64,000 nt of DNA. It comes from Adiantum capillus-veneris (taxonomy: Eukaryota; Streptophyta; Polypodiopsida; Polypodiales; Pteridaceae). The stretch lies in contig CM043961.1 of the NCBI GenBank assembly GCA_014529385.2, positions 13,645,978-13,709,977 of the forward strand. The letters are read 5' to 3'. Of this stretch, positions 16,807 to 27,830 are shown in pieces. The position numbers were made by a program, and so were the translations under genes. The notes under the pieces were generated by a model. It was not told the origin of the DNA and did no database searches. It was given only the letters and a program-made list of their open reading frames with translations. Positions within the stretch are counted from its first letter, which is position 1. Every line of letters begins with the position of its first letter.

Positions 16807-19223
16807 TTTGTTTGGATTCTTTGAAAATCCTCAATGAAGTGAGTAACCCCACACTCAGTGCAATAAGCGTTAATTCTAATGATTTCCGTATGTGGACAAA
16901 CATTCATCAGATGGTCACCTCCACACTTGTAACAGGGTCCTAGTGCTGGTCTTGGTCCCACTTGATTCGTCCTTTGTGGATAGGATGGTCTTTGTCCTGT
17001 TAACCCTCCATGAGCTATGAACATCAATGTTCTTGCGTCCAAATTGTATCTCTCTTCATCAGAAGCACTTGTAACTGTTGGTGTTCCAACATTCCCAATC
17101 ATGCCCCATGGTTCTGGTTGTTTGGGTTCTTCTGGTGGGTAATACACAGTTGGAGACATGTGTGCACCAGATTCTTCATAATAGGCTTGAACAGGCACTA
17201 AGGCTTGTTCTTCCTGATTCTCTAAGGTTGGTGCATATCTAATGCCCACTGGTCTTGCTCCTGGTAAAGGTGGTTGTTGTCCCAATACCGGTTGCGGTCT
17301 TTCTATCCCCATAGGTCCTGGTACATTTCCCGTTGGGTATCGAGGTACTGGATGTACCTGAGGTGGTGCTAATTGAGCAGGAGGTGCATACTGACGCTCC
17401 CTTACATACCCTTTGTTGTAATAGCACTCCTCTGTTGGATGGTTTGTCCATTTTTGTTCAATAGCACACCATTTCAGTGGTTTTGGCAATGGTTTTTGGT
17501 ATGGTGCCATCCTTTTTAGAGCATCTTCTATCATTTGCTCTACATTTGGCATGGTTGTTGTTTGAACATTCTTTTTAGTGGTAGTCTCGCTCGCTACGGA
17601 GGAAGAGCTACTGGATGCAAAATCTGTATCCGCTGACACCTCTCCATAAACCGTACAGTTATCCACTAAGTACAATGCTTCTCTCGTTACTTGCTCGAAA
17701 CTTGTACAAGCTTTCAAGTGCAAGTCCTTCTTGAGAGTGTCGTTTCTCAATCCTTCAATAAAGAGAACAGATAGTCTGTCATCTTGTGGTCGTTCACGTA
17801 CTGGACATCTCTCAATGTATTGTTTGAAGCGAAGTGAAGCTTCCTTCACTTTTTCGTGTTCTCTCTGTTTAAAAGCATATATTTGTGAGACCGTATTGTG
17901 CTTAATCCCTCGTTTTGAGAATTCCTCAGCAAACTCTCTTAGCAAATGGTCAATGTCATGGAATCCCCCTCTGTTCAGTGGTTGAAACCATGTCAATGCC
18001 GTACCTTCTAGAGTAAGACCAAATCCCTCGTATTGTGTATGGAAATCTGTTATCTGCTCAGCTCTTAAGACTTGCTTAAAGAGTGACACATGTGCATACG
18101 GATCTCCTGAACCACCATACTTCTTTGGCATACACTTGGCTACTTGAGATGGTCTCATACGTCTATGGTCTGCTACCAATCTCATTGCTCCTGTGTCTCG
18201 GCTAAAGCTTTCTCTAGCATCATGGACTTCATGGGTTACCCTTGTCGGTTCCCCTGCCCTGAATCTACTACTAGGAGGTAAATGTGATGGTTCCGCTTCG
18301 AACCTTGGACCTGGAGTGGTATATGTGGGGATTGAAACTGCACTACCTCGATTCGTATCCATTGACTCTCTGGAATGTAATGATCCCATTGGTCCGGGCT
18401 TCGAGTACTGAGGTTGACTGAAAGAGTCAGCAGCCTGAATTCTTTGTCCTCCTGTTGTCATTGGGTTTTGCACTCCATTTGTTGGTGCTGGTCTTTGTGA
18501 GCTAGAAGTAACATAATACTGATGTAGTGGTCCCCCAAAGTATGTATATCCTTCTAATTCTTTCTTGCCCATTGTTGAGTATTGCCTCCCATACTTGTCG
18601 TAAGCAGCAATTTTCACTTCCGATCCCTCTGTGTAGGTAAAGACATAAAGTCTTTTTTGGTCTGTCAACTCTCCAGTGTAGGGTTCTTCACATCTATAAT
18701 AGAGATCTTGCTCCCCATTATTATATTTGTATAGCCCCACATAGATGTTATCAGTGTTGATCCTTGTAGTTTCATTTTCTCTTCTTAACCTCGCATCAGG
18801 GAAGTTCATTATTGGTGCTTTCTCCTCAAGTTCTTCATCTACTTTAGCTTTGGTGCCCATCAATCCCCACTTGTCCACAATGTTAGGGTTTAGGACTACC
18901 AAATACATGGTACCCTCGTCATCTAGATATCTATCTCCGCTATAGCTCACAGGCACTAAGTCCTTGAACTCACTAGGTCTATCTTCTATCTTTACACAAT
19001 AGCGGTCCATTCCATCTTTGTAGATCTTGGCACCTTGCTCATTGTCGTACTGGTATTTTATGAACAATAGCTTCATTGTGGCGGAAGGGTTTGATGATCC
19101 TGCTGCCATATTTTCTCTGTTGTTCAGGTTCAAGTGTTCCAAGTGTTCGGTGAAAATCTCGTAAGATCTCTCCGAAGAAGTATCAGAAACACTTCCTTCA
19201 AAGATCGGCTCTAATGGTTGCAC
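16788..19223 (-). CDS. Element B gag (capsid/nucleocapsid) polyprotein
   Basis: 811 codons; M40 (NMAAGSSNPS) is an alternative start. Residues about 50-235 form an N-terminal domain shared with element A (MYLVVLNPNIVDKWGL versus QYLQVKNPDVIDKWGL) that I do not recognise from other gags. Residues about 365-520 are the Retrotrans_gag capsid region (YGGSGDPYAHVSLFKQVLRA; TALTWFQPL). Residues 600-760 are Pro/Gln-rich. A CCHC knuckle CYKCGGDHLMNVC is followed by a second whose last Cys is Phe because of the frameshift (CTECGVTHFIEDF). It packages element RNA in cytoplasmic particles. Confidence 0.9.
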   Translation of the reverse strand: MQPLEPIFEGSVSDTSSERSYEIFTEHLEHLNLNNRENMAAGSSNPSATMKLLFIKYQYDNEQGAKIYKDGMDRYCVKIEDRPSEFKDLVPVSYSGDRYLDDEGTMYLVVLNPNIVDKWGLMGTKAKVDEELEEKAPIMNFPDARLRRENETTRINTDNIYVGLYKYNNGEQDLYYRCEEPYTGELTDQKRLYVFTYTEGSEVKIAAYDKYGRQYSTMGKKELEGYTYFGGPLHQYYVTSSSQRPAPTNGVQNPMTTGGQRIQAADSFSQPQYSKPGPMGSLHSRESMDTNRGSAVSIPTYTTPGPRFEAEPSHLPPSSRFRAGEPTRVTHEVHDARESFSRDTGAMRLVADHRRMRPSQVAKCMPKKYGGSGDPYAHVSLFKQVLRAEQITDFHTQYEGFGLTLEGTALTWFQPLNRGGFHDIDHLLREFAEEFSKRGIKHNTVSQIYAFKQREHEKVKEASLRFKQYIERCPVRERPQDDRLSVLFIEGLRNDTLKKDLHLKACTSFEQVTREALYLVDNCTVYGEVSADTDFASSSSSSVASETTTKKNVQTTTMPNVEQMIEDALKRMAPYQKPLPKPLKWCAIEQKWTNHPTEECYYNKGYVRERQYAPPAQLAPPQVHPVPRYPTGNVPGPMGIERPQPVLGQQPPLPGARPVGIRYAPTLENQEEQALVPVQAYYEESGAHMSPTVYYPPEEPKQPEPWGMIGNVGTPTVTSASDEERYNLDARTLMFIAHGGLTGQRPSYPQRTNQVGPRPALGPCYKCGGDHLMNVCPHTEIIRINAYCTECGVTHFIEDFQRIQTKCKRRH

Positions 19224-20686
19224 CCAACTTTGGTTTACACTTCCCTGGTTGATATGACACTTGCTTGTTCCCCTTGTTTTGGTTGGTTATTCTGGAGATT
19301 CCTGCCCGATCTCAAATTCATCAATTCCCTAAAGGACTTTAACTTTTCCGTCTCGGCAATTTGTTTTCCCAAGTTTTTGTGGTCAGAATTGATCCAAACT
19401 GATTGATACTTGGTCAATTGTTTAATCTTGTCAGTTGGACAACTTCTGTTTCATCAAGTGAGAATTTTGTTGCAGTTATGCTGAAAAAGACATTATACGC
19501 GTATGATGTCTTTTTTCACAGATTTGGACTATTTTGGTTATGCTCACTCTCAGTAGCCCCCTTATGCTCTGTCCACTCACAAAATTCAGTTTGAACTCTG
19601 TTTGAGCAAGTTATGGCTAATTTAGGCTTTTCTTGGCAATTTTCCGCTTTTGACTTGTTTTGGGTCAATTGTGATCCAAATGGGATGAAACTTGAAATAT
19701 AACCTCTAGACAGCTATTACAATGGATCTGTGTTGGCAAAGTATCAAATATGTCTTTTTCATCAATTTGGGTCAAGACTTGATATTTATGCTTTCTACAG
19801 TGTTTGTAACAATCTTGTCAGGTCAGATATAAAAAATAAGCAGTGGATGTGCTAAAAGACATTATACGCGTATGATGTCTTTTGTCCCAGATTTTGACTA
19901 TTCTTGGTTTTAAGCCTTCTCCAATGTTTATAATTGAGTTTCAAGTGTTTTTGTCAGGTTTGAATGTAAAAACAAGATCTGAATCCAAAATTTCCTATTC
20001 TTTGCGTTTCTTGGACTCCGACTTGTCTTTTTGGGTTTCTTTGAGTGTTAATGCTCTTGTTTTAAGTTGAAATTAGGGTATAACCCCCCTTTTGAACAAT
20101 CTGGTAAAGTCAAAAATTCTGTTTTGGTCTCTGTTTGGTCATTTAGACATCATACGCGTATGATGTCTAAAGTTGCATATTTCCAATTTTTTGGCACAGA
20201 ATCCTTCCTAAAGCTTTCTCAAGTGCTCAGCAACTCCCAGATACACAGAAAATTTCTCTGACTTTTGTTTATTGCAAGTTTCACTACTAACTCGACGGTT
20301 TAGTGATCTAACATGCAATCAACCATATCAAGCAAATACTCCAATGATTACTAGCTCTAGATCAGGATCAAATGAAGTCCTACCTAAGCTATTCCTAATC
20401 ATAAAATGGGTTTGGTAATTGTGATTTTAAAGAGATCCACTGTCACTCACGAACTAGCAAATTCTTCTTCTATCAACAACTACTCAACACCAACAAAACA
20501 ACAAACAAATCTAAGCTAAACTAAAAATACTGTCAACACGGAAGACCTAGGAATACCCCACTTCCTAGTATCTCTCGAGATCTTCGGAGTCCACCACTCC
20601 TAGATCTTTTCTAACTAAAGTATACAAAGTAGTTTATACGACTCACCTCGTAGGATTAGTCTAAGGTCACCTACTTAGGGCTCTCG
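19224..20686 (-). repeat. Element B 5' leader with three long palindromes
   Basis: 1.46-kb untranslated leader between PBS and gag. It holds AGACAT(C/T)ATACG palindromes at 19488-19511, 19857-19880 and 20145-20168 (the last perfect over 24 bp, the first two with one mismatch), 369 and 288 bp apart. These match those in 7094-8104 of the same element. No other gene seen. Confidence 0.8.
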
Positions 20687-20704
20687 TCCCCGGCAACGGC
20701 GCCA
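20687..20704 (-). other. Primer binding site of element B, tRNA-Asp
   Basis: Minus strand TGGCGCCGTTGCCGGGGA, an exact 18-nt complement of the plant tRNA-Asp(GUC) 3' end including CCA, 2 nt from the 5' LTR. tRNA-Asp priming is typical of Athila/Tat-type elements. Confidence 0.92.
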
Positions 20705-21330
20705 AATGTTAAGGCGGTTACGCCGCTAGCGGAAGCTAAATAGCGAGAACTCAACCAACAACAAAATTTGTCAGACGAGGACGGAGCTTGACCCGCAGGC
20801 GCATGGAAACAACTAGGTGGGTGTCAAATCACCTACTCGACCTTCTAATGACAATCACTACTAAGGAAATCAAATCTAAGTTCTAAAATACGCAAGTGAC
20901 TAAAATCCGTACTACGAATGAATGCTATACGAAACAAGATCTAGAATCATTGAATCGATCTCAAACACAAGGGGAAGTCTATACACTAGGTAAGAACAAC
21001 ACCCTAAAGACTTGAACTGCAAACTCAACCTATAACCACTCCGTGCGGTAAACGCGTATGAAGACAGGCCGAAATATACAGATGACCAAAACTTGACCCC
21101 GATGGTACTAATGTGTAGCTCTACTTGTTGTGGTTCTATAGATATGCTGCACGCTCAATTTCGACACACGAGTTGGAAGAAAACTCACACCGAAGCTCGT
21201 AGGAACTTACCACACATAGAAGCCGATAGCGCGCACTCTTGGTATCTGTGCGTAGCTCTCACCGTTGCTAACACAATGGCGGTGTCGCTTCTCCAATGGC
21301 GGCTCCATAGCTTGCGTAGCAAGTAGATAA

Positions 21331-21332
<2 letters not shown>

Positions 21333-21425
<93 letters not shown>
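21333..21425. repeat. (CT)n microsatellite inside the element B 5' LTR
   Basis: 93 bp of CT, against 51 bp in the other LTR. Since LTRs are identical at insertion, this 42-bp gap arose since insertion by slippage. Confidence 0.95.
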
Positions 21426-21427
<2 letters not shown>

Positions 21428-21492
21428 ACACAGTCACGGCGCTCAAAAACTCACTTTGATTAATAAAATCCCCCTTAGGTTACAAAAACTTT

Positions 21493-21504
21493 GGCTTATA
21501 TACC
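21493..21504 (-). promoter_or_regulatory. TATA box of element B 5' LTR
   Basis: Minus strand GGTATATAAGCC. Transcription would begin about 30 bp downstream, near 21460, so the GA repeat would be in the RNA leader. Confidence 0.55.
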
Positions 21505-21711
21505 TCAGCCTTGGAGGTGAGAACATCTCTAACTAATTACATCAGCAAGTGAAATTACTTTGGGATTACAAGCTGGAAACTCAATTGAGTCCCGTTACTT
21601 AATGAATGGCTCAAATCAAAATTAATGTCGGAAAGACATTTATTACAATCAATGGTTACAAAATGATGAGTGTGAGCAAAAATGTGGGTGTGATCCTTTG
21701 CTGGCTCAACA

Positions 21712-21716
21712 CATGT
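21712..21716. repeat. Target-site duplication of element B (right)
   Basis: CATGT, same as 2633-2637. Confidence 0.9.
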
Positions 21717-22161
21717 TCACTCAGTTTTCAGGTTGCAGATTAGTCCTTTGACCTTTTGCAAAATTAGGGTCTGAAAGTTTCAACTGCTGATTCAATTAGC
21801 TCGATTTGAAGTGATATACATAGACCAATCACAATAGTTAGCAAAAACTATACAATCTTTGTGAAAGAATAGCTAACTTGATCAAAATTGACACAGAAAT
21901 CAGGTTGCAGTTGGTAACTTGGCTGAAGTTGCACTCATATCAAGTTAGAAATATTGACAACAAGTCAATCCGATGATAAGTACTCTATCCAGGGGTTCAC
22001 AAGTCTTTATGAACCTTAGATCTAGTCGTGTACTAGGAAATCAAGTCATATTTAGAGAAACCTCCAGTATAGTATCCACCGAAGAAAGTGTGAATCAAGG
22101 AAATCCCTTGCACAATATCCTTGAGTAAGTCTCAGACACTTTTTCCGATTCAACATCTGAA
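21717..22161 (+). other. Element A leader, resumed after element B
   Basis: Non-coding, same base composition as 1024-2632. Contains GTTGCAGATT/GTTGCAGTTGG repeats and leads into gag at 22162. No palindrome copy seen. Confidence 0.5.
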
Positions 22162-24370
22162 ATGTCTTCTTACTCAACTCACTCAAAAATCGGATTGACA
22201 GTGCACTATAAGCATATACTCTCTTTTTATAAGACTAATTTCCATGGAGCTCAAGTTTACCTAGATCGTAACGAAGAGTATGCTATTCGCATTGATGACC
22301 ATGGTATTGAGTTTGAAGAGGAGACCAAAGCAAACAAACAAGAAAAAATGTACATGGATAGAAACGAAACTCAATATTTACAAGTCAAAAACCCTGATGT
22401 GATAGACAAATGGGGGTTAGAAGTAAACACCATAATTCTAGGTATGGAAGCTAAAGAAGGACCACAAACTTTAGAATTCGAGGTATACAATCAAGTTGTT
22501 TTGAAGCCTTTGAAATGGCTTAGTACAAATAATCCTAGGATCGAAATCTATTGTTGGCAGGATAAAAACGTAAAAGATCTTCTATGGACTTTGCATGACA
22601 AATCAGGACAACTAACACCCATGAATATCATCTATATCTTCAAGATCAAAGATAAGGGTTCAACAGATCTACCAACCTACCTGTTTAGGGATTGTTATAA
22701 CAAAAACTTTGTTATGATGACTCTGAGGAGGTGGAACAAACCAAATACCAAGGGTACTCCATAAGGGATTGGATATTGGGTCAAGGACCAAAAACTATTC
22801 CAAGAGAAGAACACCGTGAGAGATCTTCTAAGAGTAATGTTGAGAAACCAGAAATCACCTCATAATGAAAAAAACCGGGTGAAACTAAAGCCAGTCGAGG
22901 ACTACATGAGTCAGTATTTCCAATAGATTGGTTTGAAGGACTCGGAACGGGACCAACTCCCAGGAGACCTGGAGTTGAACCAAATAGACATGTTAGACCA
23001 GCTGATTTTTAGAAAGGGGTCGGAAAATACAGTGGATCTAGGGATCCATATGACCACTTAGCAAGCTTTAAGCAAGTACTAAGAGCAGAACTCATATTCG
23101 ATTTCCATACTCAATTTGATGGGTTTGGAATGACATTAGAAGAAAAAACATTGACATGGTTCCAAAAAATTCCACCAAGGTCAATCATGGACTTGAACAC
23201 ATTAGCTCAATTATTTGTAGCTGCATGTTCCAAAACGGGGATCAAACACAATACGGTAGCTCAAATCTACGGCTTTAAACAGAAACAACGTGAGTCTGCT
23301 AGGGATTGTGCAACTCAAATGAAACAATACATTGCAAGATGCTCAGAGCTAGAGATACCTACAAAAGAAAGACTAGTATCATTGTTTCTAGAGGGACTGC
23401 TAAACAAAGAACTTCATGCTATACTATATAGCAAGAAGCATACAACCCTAGAAGAGTGTGTGTCAGATGCTATTAACTTAGGAGACAATTTTGATATTTT
23501 CAACAAAGAAGATTTTCCTAAAGATAACCAAAGTGAGAAAACATCATCCACTAAACCAGCACAAGTGGGAACGGCTGCTGCAGCACCACTTTCAGCCATA
23601 GAAGACATTCTCAAAAGGATGAATGACATGATGAATAACATGCAAAAAGAACTTGTGAGGGGACCAGGGCAAGGGATACATCAATAGGGACCAACCATGA
23701 GACCAATGAGTGCTATTATTGACCAAAGTATGATGGGAATGTTCCGTACGTACCTATGAGGCCACAAGGACAACCCATGTATAGGTATCAGCATAATATG
23801 GCCCCAGCTCAAAGACCACCGATAGGCATGGAAAGACCTCAACCCGTGTTGGGTCAACAACCTCCATATCTGGGACATAATGCAATACCTATAAAGAACA
23901 TGTATCCGGAGGGAGTTATAGATGAACAAGCACTAGAGTCTGTTACACTCTATGCTGAGCCTAGTCCAGCTATAGGAATGGTAGAAGGGGATTGGTATAA
24001 TTCACACCCACAGCCAATGGAAGAACCTGTGAATTATACTCCACCAGAGATTGCACCAATGTATTATGTAGCTAATCAAGGTGTTAGACCTCCTATGGTA
24101 AGACCCATGATTAAGCCAAGAACTGGAAACTGTCATAATTGTGGTGCAGATGATCATTGGAAAAATGAATGCCCAGAGCTTGAGAAAAACCTCAAGCCAG
24201 TTGAAGCTTATTTCATACAATGTTGCAAAAAGGGAGGACACTTCTTAGAAGATTGTCCTAAACATCCTTTAAACAAGGGTAAAATAGTAGTGAACTTACT
24301 CCAAGTGATAGCTAGTAGCTCATCTAAGAGTGAACTGATTGTTCCAATCAAGGTAATCACCAGAGCCTAG
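22162..24370 (+). pseudogene. Element A gag, degenerate
   Basis: Open stretches 22162-22764, 23130-23687 and 23756-24370 separated by stops and frame changes. The first has the same N-terminal domain as B (YLQVKNPDVIDKWGLEV). The second is the capsid region (TLTWFQKIPPRSIMDLNTLA; GIKHNTVAQIYGFKQKQRES). The third has ERPQPVLGQQPP, also in B (IERPQPVLGQQPPLPG), then a CCHC knuckle CHNCGADDHWKNEC and a second damaged one ending GGHFLEDC. Homology to element B gag is clear along the whole length. Confidence 0.85.
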
Positions 24371-25309
24371 GCTAAGAAAAAGAAACATAACTCCTCTAAT
24401 GATTCAAAGAATACAAAAATTTCCTCTCAAAAGACCAAAAGAAGCAGAAACAAAAGGTATGAGATGAGAAAATAGGAACAACGGGTGGAAATCGAGGAGA
24501 AAGCAAAAAAGCTATTCCAGGAAAAGGTGAAAGAAACTGGAAGCAAAATCAAGAAAACCATCGTGAAATCTAGAGGATCAATTTTGGTTGACAAAATTTT
24601 TGAGCCTATTAATGTAGCCTTCGAAGCCTACCAAGTGGGACTTAAAGCAGGCCAAAACATGGAAAACAAATGGAAAAACTATCCTTCTCTCCAGACATGG
24701 AAGCAGTTAAGCTTGAATCTTATCAAAATTTGGTAAGAATCACGCAAGAGATGATGAAAAAACAAAAACCCAAGCTTGAAAATATGGCAAAACCTGAGGA
24801 CCTTGTGGTAAGAGCCAATAAAGAAAAATCCAAAATGGTGGTAGAACCCCACCTTGAAACAAAAGAGCCAGAACTTATAGTGCGAGACAGTGAAGACTCC
24901 TTAGATGAAATTCCATTCGTAGAAGAAGATTGGCCATGACACTTATGGAAAAAAGTAAGAGAGATTAATGATGGGAGCCTAACTCTAAAGTTAGCACCAA
25001 TAGAAGAAGTTTGGTTAGATAACCTACCTCCTAATATGGACATGGATGTACAATCCTTGTATGGGGATTGTGGATCTGAAGCTTCAGGGATGTCTAAACC
25101 ATTGACCTTGAAAACACTACCCTCTTACTTGGGAGATAACGAAGATGAATCCATAGTGTGTAATAAGACCACTCAAGTAAAGAGAGCGGAATAGACCCTA
25201 GAAGTAGACAACATCCATTCAATCATGTCTACACCCATCCAATGCACTCTTAATTTGGGAGAAAATCAAGCCATATCTATGGAATGATCTACAAAAAACT
25301 CTAGAGAAA
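24371..25309 (+). pseudogene. Element A gag-protease linker
   Basis: Fragments 24485-24736, 24670-24939 and onward carry GSILVDKIFEPINVAFEAYQ and, after a stop, LWKKVREINDG and TLPSYLGDNEDES, aligning to B's linker. Several TAG/TGA stops. Confidence 0.65.
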
Positions 25310-25850
25310 GTGGGAATACCGGGGCTAATCGTTAAAAAATTGGGAAAATTGAAACACGAAATGGGTAACAAAGACATTCTATCTGTTCCAATGAACAAAG
25401 GTGGAGAATACTATGAATGGGAAGAAGGAAACACCATCCTTCTAGTGAGATATAATGACATAGAAACCATGGCAATACTGGATAGTGGGGCAGTCACAGC
25501 CATAGCCATGAAAGCACTATGGGAATCCTGGGGACAAACAACCATTAGATAAACTCGAATGAAATTGCAATTGGCTGATGGACATATCGAAAGACCCCTA
25601 GGACTGCTTGAAAAAGTAAATTCCTCTACGATTGAATATCAACACACTTTTGCTATAGTAGACTTTGGGAAGAAACTCAATTACGAAATCATATTGGGAA
25701 GACCTTTCATGCGACAAGTACAACTCATCCAAGATTGGGGAAACAATTATTTGTACTTGAAGCAAGTGGGATCAATAACAAGGGTTAATCTAAAAGATCA
25801 CACTTATAGAGATGTCATGAAAACGTCCATACAAAAGTTCGATTCAGTCT
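25310..25850 (+). pseudogene. Element A protease (retropepsin), degenerate
   Basis: 25310-25552 has ETMAILDSGAVTAIAMKALW with the catalytic D-S-G; a TAA stop follows; 25559 onward continues MKLQLADGHIERPLGLLEKV and EIILGRPFMRQVQLIQDWG. Same organisation as the element B protease, with one stop between the active-site and psi-loop parts. Confidence 0.82.
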
Positions 25851-26870
25851 CTTCGGCTGAAACTAAGCTTCCATTTTGGTTGAACAAAGACACTCCTATT
25901 TGGATGTGTGGAGCTTCAAAAAACGGGAGCTTAAAACAAGAAGAATGTATCTTAGAAAGGGATTGCACAGACGAATCCTATGTACGTGAACACTTTCTCG
26001 AGCATTTGTTTGAGCCATTTGAATGGACTCAAATTTTAACAAAAATGGATGTATGTGTAAATACGTTTATGCCTACTCAATTTCGCAATGAGGACGGCTA
26101 TGACATAATTCCCATACAAATGGTTTCAACCCTTCACATTGAAGAAAAAATTCCGGGATCCAAGGACTTGATGAAAGCTCAACAAGTCTTTTCAGACCTC
26201 TACTATGATGCAACAGATGAGTTAGAAGAACATTCAGCTACCTCAAATGATTCGGAGTCGGAAAAAGAACATGTGAGAGCTAAGCTACTCATCAAAGGAA
26301 GGAAGGAAAAGTTTTTTGACTTTCCAAACCAGAAACCGAGAAGAAGGAAATAGTATAGAAGAAAAAGAGACACCAAGAATGTAAAAGCTAGACCTATGCC
26401 ATCAATCTCCAGTAGAACACAGTTCTTGATGCAGCTAGATGCACATGATTGTGTCAAGGACAAAATCATTGGTGGATATCCTTTAAACAAAGAACATGAA
26501 ATGACAAAGACATTGAGAAAAACAAGAAAGGAAACTCAAGCAAAGCCAAAAAAAAAGGACAAGAATTCAATCATGATACGAGTTGAGCGGAAAAAAGAGT
26601 ATCAATAGTTGAAAAAATATCTAAAGGAGATAAATAGGACCGAAATGGAAACCACAGAAGAGGATGGTACAGATGCAATGAGTGTTCCATCTCATTACAA
26701 GAAATATACTCTCCTAGACAGAAAAATCATAGTCGAACAACCTGTCAGGGAACTACAAAAATAGGGTGAGTCCTATGAAGGACTGAAAATGCAAAAAAGA
26801 TAGATCTAGCCGAACCAGAAGAAGAGCCTAGACCTACCTACATTGCAAATGTCCTAACAGAAGAATAAGA
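25851..26870 (+). pseudogene. Element A PR-RT linker
   Basis: IWMCGASKNGSLKQEECILER and FEWTQILTKMDVCVN, then acidic and basic low-complexity sequence. Corresponds to 14213-15095 of element B. Stops at several points (for example about 26353). Confidence 0.65.
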
Positions 26871-27490
26871 AGAAGAGATTTTGTTAAGCTTATTGAAAGA
26901 ATACCGAGATATCATTGCTTGGTCTTATAAGGATCTCAAGGGTGTTGATCCAGAAATCTGTCAACATACCATACCCATGAGAGATGATGCGAAACCAAGT
27001 AGACAAAGGCCATACACATATAATGAGACATTTTCCAGAAGAAGATATTGAAAGGCTAAAGGAAGCCGAATTCATTTATGAAATTGAACACACAAATTGG
27101 GTGTCTCCAATTCTGGTAGTACCCAAGAAGAATGGAAAACTACGAGTTTGTGTCAACCTCAAGAAAGTGAATGCAACTACCATTGGAGACAACTATCCTC
27201 TTCCTATCACTGAGCATTTTTTAGAATGAGTTGTAGGTAAATAAGCTTACAGCTTTTAGATGGCCTTCTGAGATACAATTAACTTTTGGTTGACCCCAAG
27301 GACCAGCATAAAACTGCCTTTGCGATGGAATGGGGTATTTTTGCCTATGGGGGTTATGCCTTTTGGGTTAACTAATGCTCGTGCCACCTTTCAAATATTG
27401 ATGAGCCATGCTTTTAAAGAATATCTTAGGAATTTCTTGGAAGTCTATATGGATGATCTATGCATACATTCATCAATCAGGGCTGATCAT
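26871..27490 (+). pseudogene. Element A reverse transcriptase, first part
   Basis: [57 protein letters not shown] and [15 protein letters not shown], all close to element B. A stop after ITEHFLE and a frame change break it. It is cut at 27490 by element C; the coding sense resumes at 29252-29257 with HFEHLKKLSEKC. Confidence 0.85.
27486..27490. repeat. Target-site duplication of element C (left)
   Basis: ATCAT, repeated at 29252-29256. Confidence 0.9.
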
Positions 27491-27660
27491 TGTTGGGTAT
27501 GCAAGCCCGGGTTCAATAGTGTCTAAGCCTGTGAGAACAAGTCTCAAGACATGCAGCTATAGACCACCAGTTTAGTGGAGTTTAGTGGAGATTGCATGAT
27601 CAAGTTTGTGGTTTCATATATTGTAATATGCTTTAATACAATATAGCGTGTCCTTTTTTT

Positions 27661-27747
<87 letters not shown>

Positions 27748-27816
27748 GTTTTTGCTGCACCTTCTCTCACCATGGACCGCTCAAGGTGGCACCCTCCATA
27801 GCCGCTCCACCCATCA
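27491..27816 (+). repeat. 5' LTR of element C
   Basis: 326 bp, begins TGTTGGGTATGC and ends CACCCATCA. Contains a (CT)n tract of about 79 bp at 27664-27742. Confidence 0.92.
27664..27742. repeat. (CT)n in the element C 5' LTR
   Basis: About 79 bp of CT, versus about 111 bp in the 3' LTR. The difference equals the whole LTR length difference (32 bp). Confidence 0.95.
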
Positions 27817-27818
27817 TA

Positions 27819-27830
27819 TGGTATCAGAGC
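27819..27830 (+). other. Primer binding site of element C, initiator tRNA-Met
   Basis: TGGTATCAGAGC, the complement of the plant initiator tRNA-Met 3' end, 2 nt after the 5' LTR. Confidence 0.93.

Larger units (their letters stand above)
2638..21711 (-). mobile_element. Element B: large (19.1 kb) Athila/Tat-like Ty3/gypsy retrotransposon, nearly complete
   Basis: Bounded by TG...CA LTRs (2638-3600 and 20707-21711) and a CATGT duplication. On the minus strand the order is 5' LTR, tRNA-Asp PBS, 1.5-kb leader with palindromes, gag, protease, RT, RNase H, duplicated H2C2 module, integrase, a second retropepsin-like ORF, a 2.7-kb palindrome-bearing spacer, an 878-codon coiled-coil ORF, a broken third ORF, a purine tract and the 3' LTR. 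Integrase has no chromodomain. The LTRs differ at about 19 substitutions outside the microsatellite (about 2%, counted by eye). A few frameshifts and stops in gag-pol make this copy non-autonomous as read. The lineage name is inferred from PBS type, RT/integrase motifs and the extra ORF. Confidence 0.93.
20707..21711 (-). repeat. 5' LTR of element B
   Basis: 1005 bp, TG...CA, followed by the CATGT duplication at 21712-21716. About 19 substitutions from the 3' LTR outside the (CT)n tract. It contains the element's promoter. Confidence 0.93.

Noticed and set aside
20687-20704. A tRNA-Asp gene
   Set aside because: Only the last 18 nt of tRNA-Asp are present, next to an LTR; this is a primer binding site.
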